From NCBI GenBank assembly GCA_039881045.1, contig JAYWVB010000011.1, forward strand, positions 434,001 through 498,000: a DNA stretch of 64,000 bases, given 5' to 3'. The position numbers were made by a program, and so were the translations under genes. Each line of letters starts with the position of its first letter. Positions within the stretch are counted from its first letter, which is position 1. Of this stretch, positions 33,937 to 44,929 are shown piece after piece. This DNA is from Chaetomium olivaceum. Taxonomy: Eukaryota; Ascomycota; Sordariomycetes; Sordariales; Chaetomiaceae. The notes beneath the pieces are model-generated. The model was not told where the DNA came from and searched no databases. It saw nothing but the letters and a program-made list of their open reading frames with translations.

Positions 33937-35267
33937 GACTTGGTATTTGGGCTGGAGGCTGCCCAAGCCAAGAACAGGGCGGGAGGCGCCAGGGGGGTGA
34001 GGAGGAACGACGGATGGAACGGCGAGGCCGTCGTGGATCAGATCAGGAATTGCGGCTGCCGGGTGTGGGGAAGGGGGGCAGGGCTACCAATCTGGGGATT
34101 GGCCGGCGGGGACCCTCTCCCGAGGTGGTCTTTCAGGTTCTTCTCGCGTGTGAGCTCTCGACAGCCAACCCAACAGGCGCCTGGGACCCTAGTCCAGCGG
34201 CAGCGTTCGGCCGGGATATGAAGTTTGCGAGCCTGGGATGGCACACGACGGGATTGATGAGACGGCGCGTGAATTGGGGTGACAACCCAAGCGGGAAGGT
34301 CTCCGGGTCTGCTCTGCTGCCTGCCCTTGTCCGAAGGCCGACGACTCCGCCGCTTCCCCTCCTTGAACCAGCAGTAGCCAGCAGGGACCTCGGGCTGCTA
34401 CGGCGTGTGTGCCTTGCAGGGCAGCAATGCACGGTGGGCAGGCTATCGATCGTCCCGATGGCAGACCCCACGGGATTGCCGCTTGTGTTTCGCGGCTTTT
34501 GTGGTGTGTCCGAGAGTGGCAATGGGACACACAAATGCCGGGGATTGGGATGAGCAGGCAGGTCCGTCGCAAGTGCCAAGGCGGGAGAAACACCCAGGGG
34601 AAATAGTATGGATTCAAAAAAAGATAAAAATCGGCCTAGGGCTGGTATGTCTGTGCCCGGAGAGCCGGAATGGGGTCGTTAGTGCTGGGGGAGTTGACGT
34701 CGGCTGCTCTACTGCTTTGTCGGTCGGCAGGCGGCGTGTGTCAGATTGTCAGAAAACAAAGGGTTTGCGTGCGTTGCGAGAATGCCACGAGGACCGAATC
34801 CAAATTGCCAGAGTGCTCAAAAAAGCGGGCATGGGTGGCCCCAGCGGCCAGCCGACAGACCACGCTAGCCCGATCAGGTGCCGCCCGCTGCGAGTGAAGT
34901 GGGACAAGAGCTGCGGGATGGCAGGGATTGTGTTTTGCTTTCACTGCATCCCTCCATCGCACAGCTCTGGTGGGCATTCGTCCTTGTTGCTTCCATTCAC
35001 CTTTCAACTGTGGCATTTCCCCTAAACTTAACATTAATGGGTCATTACAGTATTTGTTCTTATTACCTTTATCGTGAAATTGTACATTTTAGGCCCTTTT
35101 TGTGATCTTTTATATTTTGGAAATCATTGGATTGTCTACTACTTATGTGGGATAGTTACAAACCCATCTTTCGATGAACGAACTGACTCACAGCAGACTC
35201 CCTGCTATTTACACTACATAAACACTCCCGGTCTTGCAACCCTGTCTCGGTCTCGGCACAGCAGAAC
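33937..35267. other. Promoter/leader of the SSXT gene and AT-rich patch
   Basis: No gene supported. The part up to about 34950 is the long 5' flank of the SSXT gene. From about 35020 to 35170 the base composition drops sharply to AT-rich, unlike both neighbours; I found no clear terminal repeats there. It forms the 3' flank of the esterase gene. Confidence 0.4.
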
Positions 35268-36361
35268 TCAATGGTAGCGGATTCCATACTTGGACTTACC
35301 AGCCACCACGTCGATGAAGTTCTGGCCAACGATGGCACCTAAATTGATTCCGAGTCAGTGTCCATCTTTCTTGAGTGCCAACTGGGACTCGGAGTGAACT
35401 TACTCGTCTTGTTCGAGGGATGCAGCTCGTCGTACCACATGTACCCATCAAGAGAACCGGGCTGGTCGACACAGGGGCTTCCGGCCGCTTCGCATTGGTG
35501 ATAATAGCTGTTGACATTGTGCGGCGCCTCGAGGAACTTGGTCGGCTCGTTGTAGATGTCGCTGACTAGAGTATGGACGTCAAAGATATCGACCGTCGCC
35601 TTGGGCCAGCGGCGCTGGAGGGACGCCTTGACGGGGACGCCGTACTCCAGGATGGTATTGACGCTAGTCGAGTACTCCCTGATCTTCTGGCTGTACTCGG
35701 TGATGTTGTACTGGCTCTTGGTTTTCCAGAACTGCGAGTCGAGGGTCCCGCCGTTGTCGGGGTGCGCGTACAGTGGGGTCAGCTCCAGCGGCACCGTGTT
35801 GAGCAGCACGAAGCGCCGGCCGCCCGTCTTGTAGACCTCGTCGAGAACGGAGAAGACGCAGTCGACAAAGTCGCTGATGGTCTTTCCGGCAGTCTGCGAA
35901 TCCGACAGGAAGGCGTCGAAACCCAGGTCATTGGTCCCGATCCACACGGCATACACGGTGTTTTCGGCAGTGCGGCGCGGGTAGAGCGACTTGAAGGCCA
36001 CGTCGGCCTGGAAAGACGGGATCTCATCGTCCAGGATGGCCGGGAAGGTCCGGTTGATGAGATCGAAGCTTCGGGAAACGACCTGGTTGGAGCAGACAGC
36101 GCCGCTGACGGCGTAATCCCTCAGCTGGGCGCCGGCGTCCTTTGCGGCGAATTGGGCCCAGGACAGGCCACCGCTCGCCGTCGTGGTCGACTCGTCGTGC
36201 ATCTTGCCCGGCGGGGGTGCCTTGCCGCCATTGTTGATGTAGTACCCCAGACGGCCGTTGTCGGTATAGCTGTCACCGAAGGTGACCAGGGTCTCGAAGC
36301 CGCCCTTGCTGGGCTTGGCCAGCGCGAGCGAGGCGCCGGCGAGGATCCAGGTGAAGTGCAT
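35268..36361 (-). CDS. Secreted SGNH/GDSL esterase, CE16 acetylesterase type
   Basis: Two exons (36361-35404 and 35338-35268; 65-nt intron, A|GTAAGT...TTTAG|GT) give 342 residues. A signal peptide MHFTWILAGASLALA precedes the mature enzyme. The nucleophile lies in FGDSYTDNGR (Ser about 31). A GTND block (VWIGTNDLGFDAF) and the C-terminal DELHPSN carry the other catalytic and oxyanion residues. This combination, with the DELHPS ending, is typical of fungal CE16 carbohydrate acetylesterases, which remove acetyl groups from xylo-oligosaccharides or related glycans outside the cell. Several N-glycosylation sequons (NRT, NIT, NKT) fit secretion. The last exon is short (FIDVVAG); its exact end is less certain than the core. 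Confidence 0.82.
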
Positions 36362-37427
36362 TTTCAAGGGAACGTCTGTGATATAAGGTACCAGTATCGA
36401 CCGACGTGAGTCGATAAGAAGGAACCGGGCGATCGGGGCGGCGAGGGTCGAGGACGATTCACGACTTTATACGAATACACAGCAAGCTTCTCTTGGGTAA
36501 TATGCGGTCCCATTCAACCGGGAATAGGGACTGGCTCCCCGGTGCAGGCTATATTGTGTCTCCACGCCCGCCCGGAAACCAGGAAGGACTCGGGAGGGGG
36601 CCATAACCACAACATGGAAGCAGATGGCGGTGGTGAAGGGGATGGGATCTCGCCTGGTCGTAGTGTTGTTACATCGCGCCCTCGCCCGCAGCATGGAGTA
36701 TCATCGCTCCCGGGTCGCCAGCCCGTCGCCCAGGTCAGCTCGTCAGACACTGTGCTAACCCAGCCATCCTGTTGAGGGGGATCTCTCGGGTTTTACCGGA
36801 CACCGGCTCGCCTTGGAGAGCAATTGACCAATCACTTTCTTGATTCAACTGCGTGGGATGGAGAGAGGGATCATGGCGCATGGGAGGGAAGACTGTTCGG
36901 CTTCTAGAAGGCTTGGCTATCGACCGAGTTGGGGAACCTGGGTTCCATTCTACAACTCCAACTGACGGGAGGAAAGGAGTGATTGGTCCGCCTAAGTGTG
37001 AACGGGCACCTCATTGAACCAGGGTTGGGGTTGGTTATGAACCAAACCCACGAGACTCTCAACGCCAACACTCAACCCATCGACTGACAACGCAAAAAGG
37101 ACTGGCGTTTGGAGATATGTGGCAGGAATTGGTGGGTTTAACTTTAAGGAAGGCCATATAATGTCTCAAAAGTTAAATTACAAGTACCTATAACCTGCGA
37201 GTACACACTTTTCCATCTCCGTGATGAAATCGAGGACCCGCTCCGGAGTCGGCGTTGGATAAGGAAAGGGACTCATTTTCATTTCACTCTCGCTGGTGAC
37301 TCTTTTTGTGACTCTTCACATCACAACCTCACAACATATAAAAAGGGTGTGATTGAATCAACAAATCGGTGCACTCACACCATCGCCACACAGACATAAA
37401 CGTCATACCTCATTACCTCCCGTCAAG
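36362..37427. promoter_or_regulatory. Divergent intergenic region of esterase and HIS5
   Basis: This 1.07-kb interval separates divergent genes. Near HIS5 it has general-control sites and a TATA box (separate entry). A small inverted repeat (TTAACTTT...AAAGTTAA, spacer about 25 nt) lies near 37138-37175. Nothing else was recognised. Confidence 0.45.
37297..37344 (+). promoter_or_regulatory. HIS5 core promoter: two TGACTC boxes and TATAAAAA
   Basis: TGACTC occurs at 37297-37302 and again at 37309-37314, and TATAAAAA at 37337-37344, 84 bp before the start codon. TGACTC(A) is the half-site pattern bound by Gcn4/CPC-1, the activator of amino-acid biosynthesis genes under cross-pathway control. 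Its doubling upstream of a histidine-pathway gene fits such control. Binding is inferred, not shown. Confidence 0.6.
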
Positions 37428-38859
37428 ATGCCAGCTTTCAACCTCGAAACCTGCGCGCGGCCCAACATTCTGGCCCTCGAGCCATACCGCTGCGCTCGAG
37501 AGTAAGTCCTCACTCCTACCCTCTTACCTCACATCACCACTTCCCACTTTTTACTCCTTACTTGCACTCCCCAACCCTCCCAATCCCTTTAACTAACAAC
37601 CCTCCCCCCCCGGCTAGCGACTATAAAGATGACGGCACCAACATCCTCCTCGACGCCAACGAAAACGCCTTTGGCCCTCCCCTCCCCCCCACAACCACCA
37701 CCACCACCACCACCACCACCAACAACAACAACCACCCCCAGGATAACACCACCGCCACCCCCCCTTCTCCCTCCCTAGACCTAACCACCCTGCACCGCTA
37801 CCCCGACCCGCACCAGCAGCCGCTGAAGCAGCTGCTCTGCGCGCTGCGCACCACGCACGCGCACACGCCCCGCGCGCTGACCCCGGCCCACCTGTTCGTC
37901 GGCGTCGGCTCCGACGAGGCTATCGACGCCCTCCTGCGCTGCTTCTGCCGCCCGGGCCTCGACCGCGTGCTCGTCTGCCCGCCCACCTACGGCATGTACT
38001 CCGTCTCGGCGCAGGTCAACGATGTGGGGCTCGTGCGGGTGCCGTTGCGGCCTGCCGAGGAAGGGTTCCAGGTGGATGTGCCGGCGGTGCTGGAGGCGTT
38101 GTCGGGTGCGGCGGAGCGGGTGAAGGTGGTGTATCTGTGCTCGCCGGGGAATCCGACGGGGGGGTTGCTGCGGAAGGAGGATGTGCGGGCCGTGCTGGAG
38201 CATCCGACCTGGAATGGGGTGGTGGTGGTGGATGAGGCGTATGTGGATTTTGCGCGGCCCGAGGATAGTTTGGCCGAGTGGGTGGTGGAGTGGCCGAATT
38301 TGGTGTGATGCAGACGCTGAGCAAGGCGTTTGGGCTGGCGGGAATCCGGTTGGGGGTTGCGTTCACGTCGCCCGAGATTGCGAGGCTGTTGAATAGTCTG
38401 AAGGCGCCGTACAATGTGTCGAGCTTGACGGCGGGGATTGCCGAGTATGCGGTTTCGGAAAATGGGGGGTTGCCGAAGATGAGGGAGAACCGAGCCAAGC
38501 TGATTGCGCAGAGGGAGAGGATGGTGCGGGAACTGGCTGGGATCGAGGGGGTTGGGAGGTTGAGAGGTGGCGTGGACAGCAATTTCTTGTTGTATGAGAT
38601 GTTGGACAAGGACGGGAAGCCGGATAATGTGACCGCACTGGCGGTGTATGAGAAGCTGGCCGAGACCAAGGGCGTGGTGGTCCGCTTCAGGGGCAAGGAG
38701 CACGGTTGTCTGGGCTGCTTGCGGATTACCGTCGGCACCGAGGAAGAGGTGACGCGGTTTTTGGAGGCCCTCAAGAAGACACTGGTTGAGGTGCGGGGGA
38801 CGGCGCCGGCCGCGGATGAGGAGAAAAGGGAGGTTGCGGCGAGCGAAGTGGTGGCTTGA
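37428..38859 (+). CDS. HIS5: Histidinol-phosphate aminotransferase (one frame break)
   Basis: PLP-dependent transaminase of histidine synthesis, converting imidazole-acetol phosphate and glutamate to histidinol phosphate. Exon 1 is 37428-37501 (MPAFNLETCARPNILALEPY), intron 116 nt, exon 2 37618-38859. Visible blocks: ILLDANENAFGP, LHRYPDPHQQPLKQLL, VGVGSDEAIDALLRCF, CSPGNPTGG, VVVDEAYVDFA, the PLP-lysine block SKAFGLAGIRLG, and a C-terminal RFRGKEHGCLGCLRIT. The frame shifts at about 38306 (GTG-TG-ATG: one base missing, probably one G). With it restored the protein is about 438 residues. A poly-Thr/Asn insert of about 25 residues follows ENAFGPPLPP and enlarges the enzyme relative to yeast His5. 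The break is more likely a consensus error than real. Confidence 0.92.
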
Positions 38860-39082
38860 AGATAAATAGACGATACAACAAAAGTACTTCCAGCTAGAGA
38901 GAGACGTCACACTCAAGCGGCGTCACTGGTAGATATTGTCCTTGTCCGTCTATTGTGGCAGCCTGCCATGCTATGCAAAAAGAAAAGCGCCGGTCATTGT
39001 CCAAGACCGAGAATGCCCAAAGTTATATACAGAAGAATGTAAACCGCGTCGCGCAACACCATATCCAAACTGCCTCCTAAGC

Positions 39083-40406
39083 TTACACCTTGCGAACATC
39101 GTACCGACCCCGCTTAGACTTCGACGACGATTCAAAGGTGCGGACGGTCTTGATCTGGTCCCCCTTGAGCGGCGGCTTGGACTCGCCCACGAGGAGGCCC
39201 TGGATCGTCTCCAGCGCACACATCTGCTCGCCCAAACCGGTAAGACCGTCAAACCCGCCCACATACCACTTCTGCCCGCAGGTAGTGCCATCAGCACCAC
39301 CGGAGCAGGCCTTGGCAGCCGCCAGCGCAGAGGTGTGCCACAGCTCGTCAATGGTGGGCTGGATGGAGGGCACAAACAGGCTGGCGCCGTAAACAAAGCG
39401 CGAGAAGTAGCCCTTGAAGCTGCGCATGTCGGCGTTGCAGCTAAAGACCTGCTCGCAGGCGTGCTCGTACATGATGTTGGTGGCGTTTTCAAAGGGAGAG
39501 AAAAAGGAGCGCGAGGCCTCGAGGATGCGCTCGGTGCGCTCAGTCCACTTCTTGTCGCCCGTGTGGTCGGCCAGCACGGCCGCGCCGTACAGGTAGATGG
39601 CGGCGCTGTACGAGAAGGTGACCGGGTTGGTGTCGGTGCAGTTGTGGCTGGCGCTCGCGCCGTCGTACACGTTGCCGTAGCTGTCAATCATGCCCACGGC
39701 CTCAGTCCAATCCCAGACCTTCTCGGCCCACTCCAGGTACGTGTTGTTGCCCGTCGCCCGTGCGAGGCGCGCCGAGATCTGGAAGAGGCCGCCGTTGCTG
39801 ACCGTGTTCTTGTAGTCGAGTCCGTTCGGGTTCGACTCGAAGATCTGCCACAGAAGACCGCCGGCACATGCCGTCGTGTTCCACCTCGAAGAGAGCGAGT
39901 TCCAGAGGTTCGAGCCGAGCTGCAGCCACGACGGGACGTCTTCGTCGGGGTGGGGGAAGTTCCTCTCGGCGGCCGACATGACGGCGAACCCCCAGAAAGC
40001 CTGATCGTCGTTCCCCTCCTGGCCGAAGTGCGTCGGAAGCATGTAGTCGAAGTCAGGGCCAACCTGCTCCAAGAGGGCCCTCGAGATGCGCTCATCGTAG
40101 GTCTTGTCGCCCGTGTAGTGGGAGTAGTCCAGCATGCTGCCCATGAGAGCGCCGGCTTGCCACCAGTAGTGCGGCTTGGGAAGGTCAACAAACTTCTCCG
40201 GGGTGCCGGAGTAGTAGGACATGGCGCCGCCGGCAATGGTCTTGGCCACACCCCTGATTGAGGCTGTTGAGGTCAGTAGTGCCCCACAAGTCGAGGGAGA
40301 AGTTATGTCACTTACATGGGTCGTTGATATCCAAGTCCTTGGGGGCTAGGGCGGCAATGACGGCCGTGGTCGCAGCCGCGGGCTTGAGGGACTTGAGGAA
40401 CTGCAT
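39083..40406 (-). CDS. GH76 mannan endo-1,6-alpha-mannosidase (Dcw1/Dfg5 type)
   Basis: Two exons (40406-40316 and 40263-39083; 52-nt intron) give 423 residues. An N-terminal secretion signal is followed by the (alpha/alpha)6-barrel of family GH76. The paired catalytic aspartates are in GQEGNDDQAFWGFAV (about Asp116-Asp117). Other blocks are HYWWQAGALMGSMLDYSHYT, GGLFQISARLARATG and the Cys-rich CSGGADGTTCGQKW, with several N-glycosylation sites. Family members Dcw1/Dfg5 process or transglycosylate the mannan part of GPI anchors to link proteins to the wall. Unlike them, this protein lacks a hydrophobic C-terminal GPI signal and ends in basic SSKSKRGRYDVRKV, so it is probably soluble or wall-bound by other means. 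It is convergent with HIS5. Confidence 0.87.
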
Positions 40407-41971
40407 GTTGGGCAGTGGTATGTCGTGTCGTGTTAATCGAGGGGTCTGGTAAGTCGAAAAGGGAGATTTTGGTCCAGTTGCCGCCAGCGAGCAAAACAAA
40501 TGAAGGTAGGTAGACGTGGTTGTAGTTGTGTCTTCAGGGATGCTTGGTGTTGTATGTATCAACACTCAGGACTCAAAGAGGTTCAACTCTAAGGAAGCCG
40601 ACAGGAATGTTTGCTTTTCAAAAACAAAGCTAAACGACGCCGCAGTGAAGCAGCAAGGAAACAGAAGGGTACAATAGAAGCAAAACGATCGTTGGTGGTC
40701 AACACGGCGAACGAGGGAACAATAACGGGACAGGGAGGACAATAGGAAGAGCAAAAGGCCGGCTGATGAAGGTCAGCCTTGTGTTGGCCTGGAGGGTGGG
40801 CTTCCATTCTTCTTAAAGGGAGGAGCCGGATGCTATGATCAGCTGTCAACCACACGGCGACCAACGCCTCCCATGCACATCTCGGTCCACAAAGTCCAAA
40901 GAAAGCAAGAGAGAGTGGCCCAGCAGATCCACCATTCCCGGTAGACAAGGGGCGATCCAATGGGCGATTTCCTGGTTCATGGGGATGGCATCCTTTGCGG
41001 GTAAGCTCGCACCCCTTGCTGAGCCTGGATCTTTTCAAACCCTGGCTCGCTGTTTCGTTTCCTTCCAGGTCGGCGCTGCAACCTGGAATGCCCCCGCCAT
41101 TTTGACGAATGGAGGGTTGCAATTGGAACTTTGGGCGTCTGCCGGGGGGGGAAAGGGAAAAAAGGGCCATTGAATGCTGTGCGCCGATCTGGGAGGGGTT
41201 CACTCCCAAACATCTGCGGGCGGCGCATAGCCAATGCAGGAACCGGGGAACACGCGCCAGCAGCTCCAGATCTGCCATCTTCCTCCAGAGATCCAAGGAG
41301 GGGGCCAGGTTGCCATGCGCCGTTGTGTTGGGCCCGTTCAGGTTCAAGCTCCAGGGTTCAAGCTCCAGGGCTGCCAGTGGATGAGAAACAGGAAAAGCAG
41401 TGGTCAGGGGCCTGCAGCAGTCAATTGGAGGAGAGCCAAGCCACGCCGTCTTGGCAGTCTCCTTTTGAAACCTGAAACATGAGCTAACCTCCGAACGAGT
41501 GGGCAGCGCCTGCTAACAAGTGCGATGACAGCCGCGCGACTGCAGCGTTCAGGTGGAAGGTGCTCGAGGGTTGACAGCCGCCGAGAATGCCGGCGCTATT
41601 TGGTCATGGCGGCCCGAGTTGTTGTGTGTTCGGTTCTCGTTGGTGCCTTCCATTTTAGTTAGGTGACTGCAGTCCCTTAACTAAGGTACCTTACCCCAGG
41701 CAGACATGTACCGTATCAGTCTCAGAGATTTCCGGTGTGCCACAAAAATGCGTTGAGATCATAAATTTGGATTGTGCATTGCACATGCACCATTTGGCGG
41801 GTTTTACACCCTCAGCTACCCTACCCATGGAGTTAATTCTCCGACGACCGTCCCGAGTTCCCTCGCCGACCAACCAAGAAAAGGGGTATTTATTCCAGGC
41901 AACAAAAAAAACGCGCAGCCATCACCAAAGCGATCGTTGCCCCAACCAAGCCCAGAGCAGTGCTCCGGCAT
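40407..41971. other. 1.6-kb intergenic region
   Basis: It contains the GH76 promoter and the 3' flank of the minus-strand GPI-type gene. A 15-bp direct duplication (GGTTCAAGCTCCAGG) occurs at about 41340-41372 and a 12-bp palindrome TAAGGTACCTTA near 41683. No gene is supported. Confidence 0.4.
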
Positions 41972-42718
41972 TCATCCAAACATAAACCCAAGCAAGACGA
42001 CCCCAAGCGATGCCATCAACACGCGCCTACCCTCCCCCACGCTCAGTAGTTGGCTCGCTCCCGAAGTCGGGACCGCGGTGCCCGTCATAGATGCCAGCAT
42101 CGACCCCTCAATGTCGGTAGTTCCGGGCTGCGGTCCCGGCGTCGACAGCGTCAGCACCCCCAAGTCACCTCATCGGCAGCAAAAGTCTTTGTCCAGACGG
42201 TCTCGGTCGGCCCTGTTAGGGGCCCTTCGCGGTGGTTCTTGCCCACCGATGAAGACCCTGTGCAGGTCGCCGCCGTCTTTTTATCCAACTGGCACTCGAG
42301 GTTCGCCGTTCTGCGATGCGGTTAGCGACGCCATCATCCACCTGCGAAGATGCGGGGGAACACGGACAATGTCCCGGGGTCAGTGCCCTTGTACACCAGA
42401 GTATGGGCCCCTTCCGTAAAAACAAAGGGGATCTCGCCCGCAATCTGACAGGTCGGAGCCTGGGCCGCGCAAAACACGGTATAGGCCGTCACGGATTCGT
42501 CCTGGTCACTATCATTAGGTGACTATTCTCGAATAAAAGGTGACGAAAAAAGGGGTGGCTCGATCGGAAACACTCACGCTACTAATGATACTTCCGCGGA
42601 GTGCGGCCCAGTCATCGGCGTCGTATTCCGGTAGATAGACTGATACGGTCGACTGGGCTTGGGCGCCGCCCGCGGCCGCGCAGAGCCAGGCGAGGAGTAC
42701 CGGGCGCTGCGGTCTCAT
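41972..42718 (-). CDS. GPI-type secreted protein, copy B (one frame break)
   Basis: Exons 42718-42578, 42501-42368 and 42310-41972 (introns 76 and 57 nt) encode about 204 residues once one base is restored in a C run at 42157-42161. A signal peptide (MRPQRPVLLAWLCAAAGGAQA) is followed by a domain with four Cys in TVFC, APTC, LEC and ATCTG contexts. A short Ser/Thr/Gly linker and a hydrophobic tail (RRVLMASLGVVLLGFMFG) fit a GPI anchor signal. It is a divergent paralogue of the plus-strand gene at 43686: the same Cys spacing and the same phase-2 intron position, here with a GTCCGT donor (GTCAGT in copy A). Function unknown; a cell-surface location is inferred. Confidence 0.7.
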
Positions 42719-43685
42719 GATGCTATCACTGGTTCACAATCCTCCTGCGGCGCATCCATGGTTGACGAGGGGAAGAGAGGGAGAAAAGGAAAAGTCGATG
42801 GTTGTTGGCGATGTGGTCGGGACTGCAAATCATCTCTTGGCGACGCTTGGCACAAGGCTCGGCGCTGTGCCGTCGCCGAACTCCCGATGGCTGCCAAGAT
42901 GTCAGACTGCCGCTTCATCCAGGCGAGAATGCCGTGGTGGTGATGGCTGCCGTCTCCGAGGACGAAAGAGTCACATCTTTGAGTGCATCTCCCCGGGCGG
43001 AGACAGGTAACTTGCCGGTGCACGAGACCAGCACGGAGAAGCCAAGGGAAAAAGACAGCTAGCACCAATCCTTCCAGCCAACCCAAGCACTTCCGGCTTT
43101 GCCGGTGAGAGGAGACATTTCTTGGGAGGCATTTTTGTCGTTCTTGGCCGCAAAACATGACTGCCGTTCAGCCGTGACCACACGCCCAGCCTTTACAGTC
43201 AATAACTACGCACATTTATATTTGGCTACCGAGTATACATTTGGTGAGCCACAATATCACCGCCACCATGGCCCGCCACAATCAGGAGCAAGGCGAGCCC
43301 CCGGGGGCTGAGATCTAGCCTCTTACCCCTGCTGTCAATCTTGGTACGGATTGGGTCCTTCGTAACCCACCCGCTTGGATCGCTTCGGTCTCGGCCTCTC
43401 TCCAATCGGGCTCACCCGCAATTTCCGGAGTCTCATGCCGAGAGCGAGGGAATGTGACGTTGCCACTTCGTGAGAACTTGTGCTTAAGAAGAAGGTTTTT
43501 TCCCGTCGTGGGCTCGAATGGATAGATGTTTGGTTTTGGTTTCCGTCGTTCTTTCCAAGCAGTCACTCGTTTAAGTTGGTTTAGCTAAAGTTCCCATACG
43601 ATAATTCACCTCGAGCCCACCTTCCAGTCACTCGTTACCGCGAGTCTCAACGGCTTTGCAGAATAATCCTCAATTCGCCATCATC
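42719..43685. promoter_or_regulatory. Head-to-head promoter region of the GPI-type pair
   Basis: A 967-bp interval separates the two divergent paralogue start codons and must carry both promoters. No long symmetric repeat between the two halves was noticed. Short frames inside it lack motifs. Confidence 0.45.
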
Positions 43686-44403
43686 ATGAAATATTCGACG
43701 TCCGTTCTCGTTACTGCCGGCCTCGCTGCCGCGCAATCCAGCGTCGTCAACATTATGTTCCCGTTTGCCGACCAGCAGGACAACGGCGCCTCAGTAATCT
43801 CGGCTGCCCCCACGGCCACCAAGTACTTCATCACTTGCCCGCCCGGCACAAGCGAGGAGGATTGCGGGCTGGCCGAAGGCGTCGAAGTTCTCTACGGCCC
43901 GTCGACTCTGGAGTACACCATGTCATACTCAGGAATCTAGTCAGTTTCACCACCAGCAGCACCCTTCATCTCCCGCATATGTTAACCTCGCTCACAGCAC
44001 CGTCTCGGCCAACTGCAAGCTCACCCCCTCCAAGAACGCGGCCGACTGTACGGGCGCCCTCATCTCGGACGAGGAGACCTCGACCGTGGTCGAGGTCCTC
44101 ACGGGCTACAGCTCCTTCCTCATGCCCATCACCATCACCGCCGGCCTCGAGAAGCTCTCGGGCGGTGCCGGCTCCACCAACACGGCCGCCCCCGCCAGCT
44201 CTGCCACCACCGACGCCCCCTCGGCTTCTATCCCGACCACCATGACCACCGCCCCGGTGCCGACCGGCACTACCACGGAAGGCAGTGGTGAGGGTGCCGC
44301 CGACCCGAGCTCGAGCTTGAGCACGGGCGGCATGCCCCGCGTTACGCAGAACGCTGTTATTATGGGCGCGGCTGCGCTGGTTGGGGGTGCCATGCTGCTT
44401 TAG
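43686..44403 (+). CDS. GPI-type secreted protein, copy A
   Basis: Exons 43686-43939 and 43998-44403 (58-nt intron, TA|GTCAGT...CACAG|C) give 219 residues. A signal peptide (MKYSTSVLVTAGLAAAQS) leads to a roughly 110-residue domain with four Cys (YFITC, EEDC, SANC, AADC) and a GPSTLEYTMSYSG strand. A Ser/Thr/Pro/Ala-rich, probably O-glycosylated linker and a C-terminal hydrophobic segment (NAVIMGAAALVGGAMLL) fit GPI attachment. This architecture is common among small fungal wall proteins of unknown function. It is divergent from, and paralogous to, copy B. Start chosen at MKYSTS, as an upstream in-frame region has no ATG. Confidence 0.78.
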
Positions 44404-44533
44404 GGGGGCGTGGGAGAGAAACATGTTAGGATTTAATGGGACATATGATGAACCGTTGCGCATTGCATTGTTGAGAGCCTTATGATACCCGCGTTGCATT
44501 TAGTCAGGACAGGACAGGCAGCATTTGCCGGAT

Positions 44534-44753
44534 TAATATTGAGAGAGCATTTTCGGACCGTAGCCGCGCCACCTCATAGACCGTATCACACACACACACT
44601 CGTCTATCATCCAGTTGATTCGATTAATATAGCCTGTAGTTGACTATACCAACTTGAGAATAACTTTATAACCTAACAATATAAAAGTTTAGGTATAAGT
44701 ACTCTATTTTCTTTTATTTCTCTACGGTCCGAAAATGCTTCCTCTTAATATTA
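44534..44753. mobile_element. MITE-like element with ~30-bp terminal inverted repeats
   Basis: A left arm at 44534-44563 (TAATATT, GAGAG, then AGCATTTTCGGACCGTAG) is repeated in inverse orientation at 44722-44753 (CTACGGTCCGAAAATGCT, then TCCTCTTAATATTA). Eighteen central bases match perfectly and the outer parts match with a few changes. The 160-bp interior is AT-rich, has a CA microsatellite and no coding capacity. TA at both edges is compatible with a TA target-site duplication, as in Tc1/mariner-derived MITEs. It sits in the 3' flank between GPI copy A and the MscL gene. Assignment to a superfamily is inference. Confidence 0.65.
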
Positions 44754-44929
44754 GCATAGAAATGGCCATACAACACTGGGGATTCGCTGGTCGTTGCCGG
44801 CTTAGCGGTGTGCCTGGACCTTAATTATTCCAAGACCGGGAAGATAAACCGTGAGGAGAGGGGCCATGAGACTGAGACCAAGGGATCGTAAAGTAGACTT
44901 CCGCGGGTGTTCCGCGGCGCTGTCGCCCT

